NCBI GenBank assembly: GCA_900770515.1
Contig: CAAHDP010000277.1
Location: 1 to 24,661 of the forward strand
DNA length: 24,661 bases
Source: an uncultured Prevotella sp.
GTDB taxonomy: Bacteria; Bacteroidota; Bacteroidia; Bacteroidales; Bacteroidaceae
Reading direction: 5' to 3'
Part shown: positions 6,428-14,981 of the stretch, piece after piece
How positions within the stretch are numbered: the stretch's first letter is position 1
Layout of the letters: each line of letters opens with the position of its first letter
Notes under the pieces: model-generated
What the model saw: the letters and a program-made list of their open reading frames with translations, nothing else
Databases searched by the model: none
What the model was told of the DNA's origin: nothing
Position numbers and translations under genes: made by a program

Positions 6428-6497
6428 TCGTATTGAATAAAAAAGTGCTGATTTTATTCAATACGATGAACAAAATGAATAAAATCAGTACTTTTTT
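6428..6497. promoter_or_regulatory. Nested inverted repeats upstream of the DUF4143 ATPase (possible operator)
   Basis: TCGTATTGAATAAAA (6428-6442) is a perfect 15-nt inverted match to 6452-6466. Overlapping this, 6439-6460 is complementary to 6476-6497 at 21 of 22 positions. The middle arm, ATTTTATTCA, is therefore shared by two alternative hairpins. Such overlapping arms next to a promoter suggest an operator for a dimeric regulator or a mutually exclusive RNA switch. Confidence 0.5.
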
Positions 6498-6596
6498 GAA
6501 GTGTACTCAGTTAATAATTCATTCCGAAGTACCAGAGAGAAATGACATATTACAAGCGAAATATAGATAAAAACCTTCTGCTGTGCTCCCCCTCAC

Positions 6597-6917
6597 CTAT
6601 CTCGACTTGCACAGCAGATTGTTGATCTGCTTGCGGATATTGTTGATGCCGGTGGTGACATGGGGAGCAAGCGGAAGAAGAACACGGATGAACTCCTGCA
6701 TCACCGCCGTATCGCGATCCACCTTCACGGCTGAATCCCACACCATGGCATCAACCACCAGTGCCAGCTCACGGGCACTGACACATACAGAGAGCTTGGC
6801 AACATACTCCTCCAAGGTCTCCACATTATTAATATATATAGCGAGATGAAGCTCTTCCTGGCGGAGCTTCAATAACGGAGTCTCGATTCCGGCTTCTTTT
6901 TCTACTAGCATATCCAT
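6597..6917 (-). CDS. Small protein of unknown function, divergent from the HU-like gene
   Basis: The frame encodes 106 residues starting MDMLVEKEAG and ending INNLLCKSR. It is predicted to be mostly helical and contains no signal peptide, membrane segment or recognised motif. The leucine/valine-rich middle (VETLEEYVAKLSVCVSAREL) and the later EFIRVLLPLAPHV look like packed helices. It is transcribed away from the HU-like gene, with about 150 nt between the two start codons. I do not recognise the family; its position beside the HU-like/amidase cassette is its main clue. Base use matches the higher-GC genes to its right rather than the AT-rich genes to its left, which supports coding. Confidence 0.65.
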   Translation of the reverse strand: MDMLVEKEAGIETPLLKLRQEELHLAIYINNVETLEEYVAKLSVCVSARELALVVDAMVWDSAVKVDRDTAVMQEFIRVLLPLAPHVTTGINNIRKQINNLLCKSR

Positions 6918-6983
6918 TATTTTTTAGTTCTGTAAACGAGCAGTGAATCAGAAGTAAACCAAACAGAATGAATAGTAAACGCA

Positions 6984-7015
6984 CTTGACTTTGCTCTTTT
7001 TTTGTTGTATCTTTG
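6984..7015 (+). promoter_or_regulatory. Putative promoter of the HU-like protein gene
   Basis: TATCTTTG at 7008-7015 is a full TAnnTTTG -7 match. CTTG at 6984-6987 is 20 nt upstream, a normal spacing for the -33 element. Transcription should begin near 7022, which is after the possible TTG start at 7013. This favours ATG 7067 as the true start of the next gene. Confidence 0.6.
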
Positions 7016-7066
7016 CAACGTCAATCAGACAAAAACTTAATTATTAACCTTTTAACAGTTTGTTTT

Positions 7067-7675
7067 ATGAGTAAGAGTTACAAAGTTTTAAAGACAGTGG
7101 TCCACATGGGACCTAAGAATGGTAAGACACTCTACAGCGTTCGACCTTACAGCTACGGTACGCTGACCACCGATGAAGTAGCCAAGCAGATTTCCATGGA
7201 GTCTACCGCTACTCCTGCTGACGTAAAGGCTGTGCTCGACCGCTATGCCTACTATGTGAAGGAGAACCTGAAGAAGGGTTACGACATCGAGCTGCTCGGC
7301 TTCGGCAAGCTTTACCTCCGCTTCATCACCAGCGGTGCCGTGGAGGACGAGAAGAATGCCAACGCTAAGCTCGTGAAGAGCCTCATCCCTTCCTTCCGTC
7401 CTGCGTATAGCCTGCTCAAGAACGGAAGCCGTGTCTATAACCTGGTTCCTGACAACATCGAACTCGTGAATTACGATGACGAGAAGAAGAGCAAGACACC
7501 AGGTGATTCTGATGGCGGCGGTTCTACCGGCGAGAACAAGAACCCGGGATCGGACGATAACACCCAGGGCGCAGGCGGTTCGGGCAATACGGGCGGCACT
7601 GGAGACACTGACCAGGGTGGCAATACCGACCAGGGTGGCGAGAGCTCAGGCGGCAACGAGCACATTACTCTCTAA
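7067..7675 (+). CDS. HU-like DNA-binding protein with Gly/Asp-rich tail (HU-HIG type)
   Basis: The 202-residue product starts MSKSYKVLKTVVHMGP. Residues 1-135 resemble the divergent HU domain of Bacteroidetes (HU-HIG type): DEVAKQISMESTATPADVKAVLDR is the helical dimer part and YDIELLGFGKLYLRF is the strand with the LxGFG turn that HU proteins use. Residues from about 143 are a low-complexity tail rich in Gly, Asp, Thr and Asn with repeats of DQGG. The frame extends upstream to a TTG at 7013, but that lies inside the promoter, so ATG 7067 is preferred. The gene heads a cassette with a 42-aa hydrophobic protein and a peptidoglycan amidase. Such cassettes are frequent in Bacteroidetes genomes; their function is not settled, and a phage origin or conflict role has been suggested for this HU class. 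Confidence 0.8.
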   Translation: MSKSYKVLKTVVHMGPKNGKTLYSVRPYSYGTLTTDEVAKQISMESTATPADVKAVLDRYAYYVKENLKKGYDIELLGFGKLYLRFITSGAVEDEKNANAKLVKSLIPSFRPAYSLLKNGSRVYNLVPDNIELVNYDDEKKSKTPGDSDGGGSTGENKNPGSDDNTQGAGGSGNTGGTGDTDQGGNTDQGGESSGGNEHITL

Positions 7676-7696
7676 CCGGAAAAACCATAACTGCCT

Positions 7697-7825
7697 ATGA
7701 ATCTGAATGATGTTCATAACAGGAAGATTTCCTGGACCAGTGTGCTGTATGCCGTGCTGCAAGCGCTGATTGCTGCTCTCACGGCACTGGGTGTGAGTTC
7801 ATGCGCCCTATTGATGAACTACTAA
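7697..7825 (+). CDS. 42-aa hydrophobic protein, smalltalk-like
   Basis: ATG at 7697 begins MNLNDVHNRKISWTSVLYAV and runs to TAA at 7823-7825. A short polar start is followed by one hydrophobic segment (VLYAVLQALIAALTALGVSSC) and a short tail ending LLMNY. Small single-helix proteins of this size between an HU-like gene and an amidase gene are known in Bacteroidetes as smalltalk proteins; the match here is by size, build and position. The spacing of 21 nt from the HU-like stop and 23 nt to the amidase start supports one operon. A holin-like role is conceivable from the neighbouring amidase but is not shown. Confidence 0.65.
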   Translation: MNLNDVHNRKISWTSVLYAVLQALIAALTALGVSSCALLMNY

Positions 7826-7848
7826 TTCCTTAACTACAAGATGAGCCT

Positions 7849-8379
7849 ATGACTAAGGATCAGTTTCCTATGACGATTGGCGGGGAGATGGTTCGCAATG
7901 AGCGGACCCTCCTTGCCAGCGTGGAGGGCGGACGATTTATGATGTCGCCCAAGTCAGTGAAGTACCTTGTGCTGCATTGTTCTGCTACGAGGTGCAATCA
8001 GGATTATCCGGTGGAGCAGTTGCGGCGTGACCATCTGGCTCGCGGTTTTCGTGACATCGGCTACCACTTCTATGTGAGGAAGGACGGCAGTTGCACGCAA
8101 CACCGTCTCCTGCTGGAGGTGGGTGCTCATGCCCGCCCCTATAACCGATGTTCTATCGGCATCTGCTATGAGGGCGGCCTGGATGAGGAAGGGAGACCTC
8201 AGAACACCCTGACTCCGGAGCAGTATTCCAGAATCTGTGAACTGGTTGCTGTTCTGATGAGGCTTTTTCCGAAAGCCGAATTTCTAGGGCATCGGGATTT
8301 GCCGGGCACCACCCCCAAAGAGTGTCCTTGCCTGGACACAAGAGAGACCTTTCCGTTGCAAAAATACAAAAAAATATGA
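7849..8379 (+). CDS. N-acetylmuramoyl-L-alanine amidase, T7-lysozyme type (Amidase_2)
   Basis: The 176-residue enzyme should cleave the bond between MurNAc and L-Ala in peptidoglycan. Residues aligned with the T7 lysozyme site are present: H43 (LVLHCSAT), Y72 (IGYHFYV), H148 (FLGHRDLPG), K157 and C159 (PKECPCLD). H43, H148 and C159 would bind zinc; Y72 and K157 match the catalytic tyrosine and lysine. There is no signal peptide, so release would need a partner or lysis. The exact start is uncertain: ATG 7849 gives about 30 residues before the domain, and internal ATGs at 7870, 7888 or 7939-7942 would still keep H43. It is last in the HU-like/small protein/amidase cassette. Confidence 0.9.
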   Translation: MTKDQFPMTIGGEMVRNERTLLASVEGGRFMMSPKSVKYLVLHCSATRCNQDYPVEQLRRDHLARGFRDIGYHFYVRKDGSCTQHRLLLEVGAHARPYNRCSIGICYEGGLDEEGRPQNTLTPEQYSRICELVAVLMRLFPKAEFLGHRDLPGTTPKECPCLDTRETFPLQKYKKI

Positions 8380-8433
8380 TTCGAACAAAAATATTTGCGT
8401 ATTTTCATGGAAATAAATGATTGAAAACAAATA

Positions 8434-8480
8434 AATGGCATTAGAATATGGAAAAGCTCCTATCCTAATGCCATTTTTTA
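8434..8480. terminator. Bidirectional terminator between the amidase and the propeller gene
   Basis: AATGGCATTAG (8434-8444) pairs with CTAATGCCATT (8465-8475), and the inner bases pair partly as well. T-rich sequence follows on both strands: TTTTTTATTA on the plus strand, and ATTTATTTGTTTTC on the minus strand. It lies 55 nt past the amidase stop and 28 nt past the stop of the convergent operon, so it probably serves both. Confidence 0.75.
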
Positions 8481-8502
8481 TTATATTACTTTCTGGCGAA
8501 AG

Positions 8503-10200
8503 TTACTTCACAATCTTCAACGCCTGCTTGCCTACCTTTACCAGGTAGATGCCATGAGCTGCATCGGCGAGAGACAATGACTTCACGTTCTTGGCTGACT
8601 TCACTACTGCACCTGCGGCTGTATAAACCGTGATGTCGGCTGACTTGGCGAGTGTTACCTCATTGCCATCCCAATCGATGGTGTTGTCGTCGGCAAGAAC
8701 CTTGCTGATGCCTGATGACTCTGCATTGTTATAGAAGATGTATGAGTAAGTGCCTTCAGTGGTCTTGTCCTCATCACTACCCTTCACATTATCAGTCTGA
8801 TAAAGAGCATAGTTGCCGTTCTCGGCTACGGATGTAATCAGCACCTGCTCACCCTTCTGCATGGCTGGGGTCTTGGTGTTGATCTGATAGCCCAGAGGAG
8901 CCTCGATGGTGCGGTCAGAAGTTTTCTCTACCCAACCTACCAGAGTGACTTCATCCTCATCAACCAGCATACCGCTGATGATTTCTGCCTTGTGCTTGGC
9001 ATCACCCTCATCGAAAGCACTGGCTACTGCCCAGTTCTTGTTGAGACTTTCTGCATCCAGACAGGCTGCGTAGGCATCGCAACCTCCCAGATAAGAGATG
9101 GTGTTGTCGAAAGGAAGTGCCTGGTTGAAGGAACCTGCCAGATAGAGCTTGCCTTTCTGATAGGCCATCTCGTCGATGGTGTTCAGTGTGTTGGAATTAT
9201 CTGTGGCTACAGAATGATAAACCTGGGTAGTTACCTGGTCGCCATCGATGGCTGCCAATACGTAGGCATGCTCAGTAGCACTCGCTTCATAAGCTGTCTC
9301 AATCTTGGTATCCTTGCCGGCAGCAGTAAGGGTCATGTCCTTACCGGATGCTACGTAAGCTACGTAAATCTTGCCGTCGTTGATGGCGAAGTTAACGTCT
9401 TCTGTATTGTAGGTAGCCTCTTTTGTCAACTGCTCTGTAGCGCCAAGCACAGAAACGATGCTGGCATTTGCCAGCTCGGCTGCATCGAAAGAGAGCACGC
9501 ACATGGTGGTTTCATCACTATACAACCAACCCCCTGAACAAGCATATTTACCCTGCAGGGTAACACCATCCAAGGCTACATTGCCCTTGTAAGAGGCAGA
9601 AAGATAGAGCTTGTTGCCATCAACTACCAGTTTCTTGGCTGTGAAAGAAGAGCTCAGCACGCCAATCTCATCCAAGGCTGCAATCTTTGCATCGTTCTCG
9701 GCAAGGATGGTCTTGGAAGCTACATACGCACCCTGCTTGTCGTACTTCACGATGAAGCCAGATACCTTATCTACCTTGTCGGCCATACCGGTGATGGTAG
9801 CCTTGGTATCGCCGTTGGCATCCTTGATTGCTACCTGATCAGCAAATACGCCGGCTGCATAAACGTTGCCGTCGGCATCGGTAGCCACTGTGGTGACGGT
9901 GGCAGCACCAGCCAGACCGGCAGCCCACTTCTTGGCACCAGCCTTATCGTACTTGGCAATGAAGGCACTGTTGGCCACTGGTTCCAGATAGCTGGCAGCG
10001 AACTCCAGATCCTTGGTAAAGCTACCAGTTACGATGGAGTTACCCTCGTTGTCAACTGCCATGGCTGCAGCACGGGTCAATTCCTTGGCTTCTGTTGTGG
10101 TGGTGAGGTTGTCTGTCCAGGTAGGAGCATCCAACACATCCTTGGCATTGGCAGCAACCGTTGCCAGTGCCAGCATCATTGAAAATGTAAATCTTCTCAT
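8503..10200 (-). CDS. Secreted propeller-like protein with T9SS sorting tail
   Basis: The 565-residue product has a signal peptide (MRRFTFSMMLALATVAANA). Its first half has repeated strands of the type DNEGNSIVTGSF, AFIAKYDKAGAKKWAAGL and DADGNVYAAGVF, which resemble SBBP beta-propeller repeats. The last 70 residues (VYTAAGAVV, LSLADAAHGIYLVKVG, LKIVK) match the T9SS type A sorting domain, so the protein should be exported across the outer membrane and anchored or released. A TTG 6 nt upstream could extend it by two residues, but ATG 10200 is the better start. It lies 31 nt after the SusD gene and is the last gene of the operon, in the position where SusE/SusF-like surface binding proteins are often found. 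Its ligand is unknown. Confidence 0.75.
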   Translation of the reverse strand: MRRFTFSMMLALATVAANAKDVLDAPTWTDNLTTTTEAKELTRAAAMAVDNEGNSIVTGSFTKDLEFAASYLEPVANSAFIAKYDKAGAKKWAAGLAGAATVTTVATDADGNVYAAGVFADQVAIKDANGDTKATITGMADKVDKVSGFIVKYDKQGAYVASKTILAENDAKIAALDEIGVLSSSFTAKKLVVDGNKLYLSASYKGNVALDGVTLQGKYACSGGWLYSDETTMCVLSFDAAELANASIVSVLGATEQLTKEATYNTEDVNFAINDGKIYVAYVASGKDMTLTAAGKDTKIETAYEASATEHAYVLAAIDGDQVTTQVYHSVATDNSNTLNTIDEMAYQKGKLYLAGSFNQALPFDNTISYLGGCDAYAACLDAESLNKNWAVASAFDEGDAKHKAEIISGMLVDEDEVTLVGWVEKTSDRTIEAPLGYQINTKTPAMQKGEQVLITSVAENGNYALYQTDNVKGSDEDKTTEGTYSYIFYNNAESSGISKVLADDNTIDWDGNEVTLAKSADITVYTAAGAVVKSAKNVKSLSLADAAHGIYLVKVGKQALKIVK

Positions 10201-10231
10201 AATCAATTAATCTTTATGTGAAACAATTATC

Positions 10232-11629
10232 TTACTTGCCCTCCCATTTCTCGATATTCGGATTCGCCTCTACTGCCTCGATAGGGAAGCGAAGGGTATA
10301 TCGGGAATCGTTGGCTTCAAGTACATAGCTATTCTCACCGTAGGTTTTGCTCAACTGCGGACGGGTGGTACGACGGAGGTCGAACCAGCGATGTCCCTCG
10401 AAGGCAAGCTCGCAGGTGCGTTCGTTGTAGATGGCTTTGAGCAAGTCCGCCTTCTGCATGGTATCAAGCTCGGCTGCATACTGGTTGTATTTAGCTGCTG
10501 CATATCGCTTGGCCATCAGCGCCTTGAGATAGGTGCGAGCCTCAACCAGATTAGCATCATCGGCTGCGGCGTTGTCAGCTGCATTCTGGGCTGCAGCTTC
10601 GGCAGCAATGAGGTAGGCCTCGGCAGAACGGAAGGAGCAGCGATAGCCGTCGTTGCCCTTGTCGCCATATTTAATCAGACTGTAGACGCTGGCGGTCTGT
10701 GCCTTGAAATAGAGCGCCTTGCGCTTGTCGCCGGTGCGATAGGTATCAACCAGCGCCTTGCTAGGTACGCCCATCTTCACATAGCTGGAAGTCATCACCT
10801 GCTCCAGGGCAACGATGCTCTCCACCGACTTATAGTAGTTTGGCAATACCTTTGAATCGGTCAGATCTTCCAGGTCGCCATGTTTCTCCATCACCACTTT
10901 CGCTTCTGCCAGGGCATCCTGCCAGTCGCCCTTGTAGAGATAGACTCTAGCCAGCAGAGCATCGGCAGAAATCTGGTTGAATCGGTAGGTGTAGCCCTCG
11001 TCCCAGGCAGCCACCTTCAGACGGGTCTTTGCCTCCTTGATGTCGGCAATCACCTGCTGGTAAACCTGCTCCACGCTGCTGCATGTGAGCACGTTGTTGA
11101 CATTTGCCTCCAGCGAGAGCGGGATGCCGCGGGTGGTAGCCGGATTGCAATGGGTATAGGCATCGGCATAGAGATTGACGAGCAGGAAGTGGCAGTAGGC
11201 TCTCATCATATAGGCCTCGCCCACCAGCTGACTGATTTCATCCTGTGTAGCCTCGGTAATCTTGTTCTGATTCTCGATGATGTAGTTGGCGATGTAGATG
11301 GCATGATAGTAACGGCGCCAGCCGAAAGAAGCCGTGGTGCTCTGCTGGTTGAGGTCGTTCCATGCCCAGATGTCGAAGTAAGAATCATAATCCTCGGTAG
11401 AGGTGGATGCCTTGCTCAGGGTCATCTCGTCGCTTCGCAGGGTGGCGAGTCCACGGTCTTCCGGGAAATTCTTGTATTCGTAGGTGAGCAAGGCTCTGTA
11501 TTCCTTGCCCGTCTTGGCTATCACCTTTCCGGTTGGGGTGATGTCGAGGAAATCATCGCAACTGGTGAATCCTATCATCGCCAACATCATGACGATGCCC
11601 ATCAAATATCTTCTTTTCATTGTCTTCAT
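10232..11629 (-). CDS. SusD/RagB-family nutrient-binding outer-membrane lipoprotein
   Basis: The 465-residue protein has a lipoprotein signal peptide ending GFTSC, with C24 as the lipidated residue, followed by DDFLDITPTGK, the standard SusD start. TPR-like helices follow, including YYHAIYIANYIIENQ, GEAYMMRAYCHFLLVNLYADAY and LLARVYLYKGDWQDAL. The C-terminal part has NERTCELAFEGHRWFDLRR, the family's best-known block, and ends RFPIEAVEANPNIEKWEGK. SusD proteins form a lid over SusC and hand it the substrate. The start is 4 nt after the SusC stop, so the two are co-transcribed. Sequence gives no direct indication of the ligand; the metalloprotease neighbour favours peptides. Confidence 0.95.
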   Translation of the reverse strand: MKTMKRRYLMGIVMMLAMIGFTSCDDFLDITPTGKVIAKTGKEYRALLTYEYKNFPEDRGLATLRSDEMTLSKASTSTEDYDSYFDIWAWNDLNQQSTTASFGWRRYYHAIYIANYIIENQNKITEATQDEISQLVGEAYMMRAYCHFLLVNLYADAYTHCNPATTRGIPLSLEANVNNVLTCSSVEQVYQQVIADIKEAKTRLKVAAWDEGYTYRFNQISADALLARVYLYKGDWQDALAEAKVVMEKHGDLEDLTDSKVLPNYYKSVESIVALEQVMTSSYVKMGVPSKALVDTYRTGDKRKALYFKAQTASVYSLIKYGDKGNDGYRCSFRSAEAYLIAAEAAAQNAADNAAADDANLVEARTYLKALMAKRYAAAKYNQYAAELDTMQKADLLKAIYNERTCELAFEGHRWFDLRRTTRPQLSKTYGENSYVLEANDSRYTLRFPIEAVEANPNIEKWEGK

Positions 11630-11633
11630 TCTT

Positions 11634-14600
11634 TTAGAAATTTACGTTTACGCCAAATATGAAACTCTTCGGGATAGGCTGCGCGTATGGGTTGCCCATC
11701 GTCTCCGGGTCCAGATAGTTATCGTAGTTGCTGGCGATGACGAGCAGATTGCGTGCCTCAAGAGAGAGGGATGCACTCTTCACGCCGATGCGGCTCAGCC
11801 ACTGGGTTGGCAACTTGTATCCCAGGCGCAGGCTCTGAAGGCGGGCGTAGTTGCAATCCTTCACCCAGGTATCGAGCATGCTGTAGAGGTTGTACTCGTT
11901 ATACTGCACGTACTCGCGTGGGCGCTCGGTGCTGACCATCAGCTTGGTGAAACTGCCGCTGGTGTTATCTGCCGTCCAGCGGTTCAGAATGTCGCGGTTC
12001 ACGTTCAAGCCTCTGTCGTAATTGGCTGGCGAGTAGCTAGGCTGCACGCGCACCTTCATGCCGAAGTTGATGGTGAAGTTGATGCCCAACTGCCAGTTCC
12101 TGTAATCGAAGGTGTTGATGAAACCACCCGTCCACTTTGGATCGGTGCTGCCCATGTAGGTATACAGGTTGCGCTGCTCCTCGGCGGTGAGGGTGCTGGC
12201 GCCATGGGCATTGAGCTTCAGGAACTCGGTGGCAGATACCTTCTCGCCATTCTTGTTGACGAAGAGAGGATAACCGTCGGCGTCGAGTCCGGCTGTCTTA
12301 TAGGCGAAGAGTGCGCCCACAGGATAACCTTCACGGCCAGGATAGGTGGCATTCTGAGCCACGGTTTCCTGAATCACCTTGTTCTCGTTGTAACCGATGT
12401 TGAGATTGGTGGTCCAGTTGAAATCCTTGGTATGGATGTTTCTGGTGCCCAGGGCTATCTCCACACCCTTGTTGTTCATGCTCGCCCAGTTGATGGTGGT
12501 TGAAGAGAATCCACTCTCCAGCGGCAGCATCTTCAGACCGATGAGGTCGGTGCTGTGGCGATAGTAGTAGTCTACAGAGAGGGTGATGGCATTGTGCAAT
12601 ACGGCGAAATCGATTCCGGCGTTCACGTTCTCCGTCTTCTCCCATTTCAGGTTAGGGTTCGGAGCGGTCTCGCTGTTGATGATGTCCTCGCTGATGCCCG
12701 GCAGGATGGTGCCCTTCTTCAGTGTACCTATCAAATAAGGTGATGTATTCTTGTCGATGTTACCCTGCAAACCGTAAGAGGCACGGAGGCAGAGGTTGTC
12801 CATCCACTTCACGTCCTTGAGCCAATTCTCCTCCTTCGCTCTCCAGAGTCCACTCACGGAGTAGAGAGGCAGATAGCGGTATTTCTTGGCTACGCCGAAG
12901 ACGTCTGAACCGTCGAAACGAACGCTTCCACCGATGGTATAGCGGTTGAGAAGCGAATAAGAACCTGTGGCATACCAGGATACGTAGGCATTCTCCGATT
13001 CTGTCTCCTGATGCAGCGGATAGGAATCTGCCCAGGTCTGGCTAGGGAAGATGACCGGCTGGGTGGTGAGGGTGCGGGAATCATATCCGTAAGCCACGCT
13101 GTAGATGGAATTTGACTTGGCATGGCGAACCTCTGTACCCAGCATGAAGTTGACATCGTGGATGCGGTTGAAGGTCTTCACGAATTCAGCCATCGCCTTC
13201 CAGGTCCACTGGCGGTTGTGATACTCCGTGGTCTTGTGCATGCCTCCATCCGGCAGGAAGCTCTTCTTCACGCCGTCGGCACCCTGGTATTCTGTGAAGA
13301 GTTTCTCCTTGCGCATGGCGTAGGTGTTCTCGTTGGCATATTTGCTCAGGGAATAGGAATCCTCCTGCAAGCCAAACTGCGAGGTAATCTTCAGATAGTC
13401 GGTGAGGCGCAGCTCGGCATTGAGAATTGCCATCATCGAACGGTCGCGGCGCTTGGTGTTGGCATTGGCTCTCTCCTCGAAGATATTGAAGTTGAGTGAG
13501 GAATCCTCCTTGCCCTGCACGTTGGTATCGTAGTTGTAGTTACCGTTCTCATCGTATGGGGTGAAGTATGGGTTTGCCAATCGGGAATAATATACCGGGT
13601 TGGTAAAGCCGTTGCTATCAGTGAGATAGGTATTCTGCTTACGCTCGTTGGCATATACGGAAGCGCCCACCTTGAGGAGTTTGTTCACCTGGTAGTTGGT
13701 CTTCAGGGTGATGTTGTATCGGGTGTTTCCCACGCCCTTCACGTTACCCTGCTCGTCGGTATAGCCCACGGATGTATAGTAATCGCTCTTGTCGCCGCCA
13801 CCCGAGATGCCGATGTTGTACTCCTGGGTGAGTGCATTGCGGAAGAGGATATCATTCCAGTCGGTATTGGTGTTGCGGAGCTGGTTAATCTGGTTCTGGG
13901 CTGTCTGGCTCAGCGCATTCCATCCGCCTGCCTTGTAGGCGCTGTTTTCGCCCAGGCTGTTGAGGATGCCTGCTACCCCACCCTTGTTCTGGCGATAGGT
14001 GTAATCAGATGCCAGCAGACCGAGTTCCAGGTCTACCTTCTCATTGCTGTTGAGCAGGTTGAGTCGGTCGATATCCGTCTTAGGCATGAAGGTCATCTTG
14101 CCAGAGAAGTTGATGACCGGTGCTCCAGCACGTCCCTTCTTGGTAGTGATGACGATGACACCATTGGCTGCTCTCGCACCGTAGATGGCGGTGGCTGCAG
14201 CATCCTTGAGCACGGTGATGTTGTCGATATCGGATGGATTCAATCCGGCGATGGAAGTCTGGTAGATATTGTCGATATCCTTCAGATCCTCCATGCTTGG
14301 GATATCGGTGCCATCCATCGGGATACCATCGAGCACCCACAGCGGTTCCTGGGTACCGTTGATGGAAGCGGTACCACGGATTCGGATCTTCACCGGCGCA
14401 CCCGGTGCACCCGAAGAAGTGATGGAAGAAAGTCCGGCAATCTGTCCGGCAAGTGCCTGGTCGATGTTGTTGACGGCACCGATTTTCTCATCGCTGATTT
14501 TCAGGGTGGTTACCGCCGAAGTCAGCTTGCGTCGGTCCAGTTCCTGATAACCCGTCACCACCACCTCGCCAATCTGCTTGGCGTCAGATTCCAAAACCAC

Positions 14601-14897
14601 CTTATAGTCGTTTTTTCCTGGTTCGATGTTGACATCCTTGGTTTCGAATCCCATGAATCTTACGGAGAACGACTTATCCTGGGCATCCACCTTGAGGGTG
14701 AACTTGCCTTCGTAGTCGGTCACGGTGCCATGTGACACCTTCTTGTTCGGACCTCTCACCACAGAGATGGTAGCGCCTGGCAGGGGGTCGTCGCCCATGC
14801 TGCCATCCACCACGATACCCGTGATGGTGCGCTCCTGTGCCGAGAGGATGTTCATGGCGAAAACCATGATCAAAAGCATGAATGTTCTCATTCTCAT
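11634..14897 (-). CDS. SusC/RagA-family TonB-dependent outer-membrane transporter
   Basis: The protein has 1,087 residues from the ATG at 14897; a TTG at 14903 and another ATG at 14891 are alternatives. A signal peptide ends near NILSAQE. A carboxypeptidase-regulatory-like domain follows at about 23-107 (GIVVDGSMGDDPLPGATISV, then KFTLKV). Next come GEVVVTGYQELDRRKLTSAV and the plug domain with IRIRGTASINGTQEPLWVLD and the SusC hallmark VLKDAAATAIYGARAANG. The rest is a beta-barrel ending in the aromatic residue FGVNVNF. SusC proteins import substrates handed over by SusD using TonB energy. It is preceded by the metalloprotease gene with 84 nt of AT-rich, repeat-like spacer, and no clear promoter box is visible there, so transcription may come from upstream. 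Confidence 0.95.
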   Translation of the reverse strand: MRMRTFMLLIMVFAMNILSAQERTITGIVVDGSMGDDPLPGATISVVRGPNKKVSHGTVTDYEGKFTLKVDAQDKSFSVRFMGFETKDVNIEPGKNDYKVVLESDAKQIGEVVVTGYQELDRRKLTSAVTTLKISDEKIGAVNNIDQALAGQIAGLSSITSSGAPGAPVKIRIRGTASINGTQEPLWVLDGIPMDGTDIPSMEDLKDIDNIYQTSIAGLNPSDIDNITVLKDAAATAIYGARAANGVIVITTKKGRAGAPVINFSGKMTFMPKTDIDRLNLLNSNEKVDLELGLLASDYTYRQNKGGVAGILNSLGENSAYKAGGWNALSQTAQNQINQLRNTNTDWNDILFRNALTQEYNIGISGGGDKSDYYTSVGYTDEQGNVKGVGNTRYNITLKTNYQVNKLLKVGASVYANERKQNTYLTDSNGFTNPVYYSRLANPYFTPYDENGNYNYDTNVQGKEDSSLNFNIFEERANANTKRRDRSMMAILNAELRLTDYLKITSQFGLQEDSYSLSKYANENTYAMRKEKLFTEYQGADGVKKSFLPDGGMHKTTEYHNRQWTWKAMAEFVKTFNRIHDVNFMLGTEVRHAKSNSIYSVAYGYDSRTLTTQPVIFPSQTWADSYPLHQETESENAYVSWYATGSYSLLNRYTIGGSVRFDGSDVFGVAKKYRYLPLYSVSGLWRAKEENWLKDVKWMDNLCLRASYGLQGNIDKNTSPYLIGTLKKGTILPGISEDIINSETAPNPNLKWEKTENVNAGIDFAVLHNAITLSVDYYYRHSTDLIGLKMLPLESGFSSTTINWASMNNKGVEIALGTRNIHTKDFNWTTNLNIGYNENKVIQETVAQNATYPGREGYPVGALFAYKTAGLDADGYPLFVNKNGEKVSATEFLKLNAHGASTLTAEEQRNLYTYMGSTDPKWTGGFINTFDYRNWQLGINFTINFGMKVRVQPSYSPANYDRGLNVNRDILNRWTADNTSGSFTKLMVSTERPREYVQYNEYNLYSMLDTWVKDCNYARLQSLRLGYKLPTQWLSRIGVKSASLSLEARNLLVIASNYDNYLDPETMGNPYAQPIPKSFIFGVNVNF

Positions 14898-14981
14898 ATA
14901 CAATCTCTCTATTTTTTTTGTTTACCTTAATTACTTAATCCCTTAATTATCAATTATAAATTATTAATTGTTAATTATAAA

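Noticed and set aside
7013..7066. TTG start that would add 18 residues to the HU-like protein
   Set aside because: The TTG lies inside the TATCTTTG promoter box, before the expected transcription start; MSKSYKVLKT at 7067 is the natural domain start.
11484..12503. 339-aa plus-strand frame opposite SusC/SusD
   Set aside because: It is a shadow of the SusC and SusD genes; the reverse strand has unmistakable family motifs across the region.
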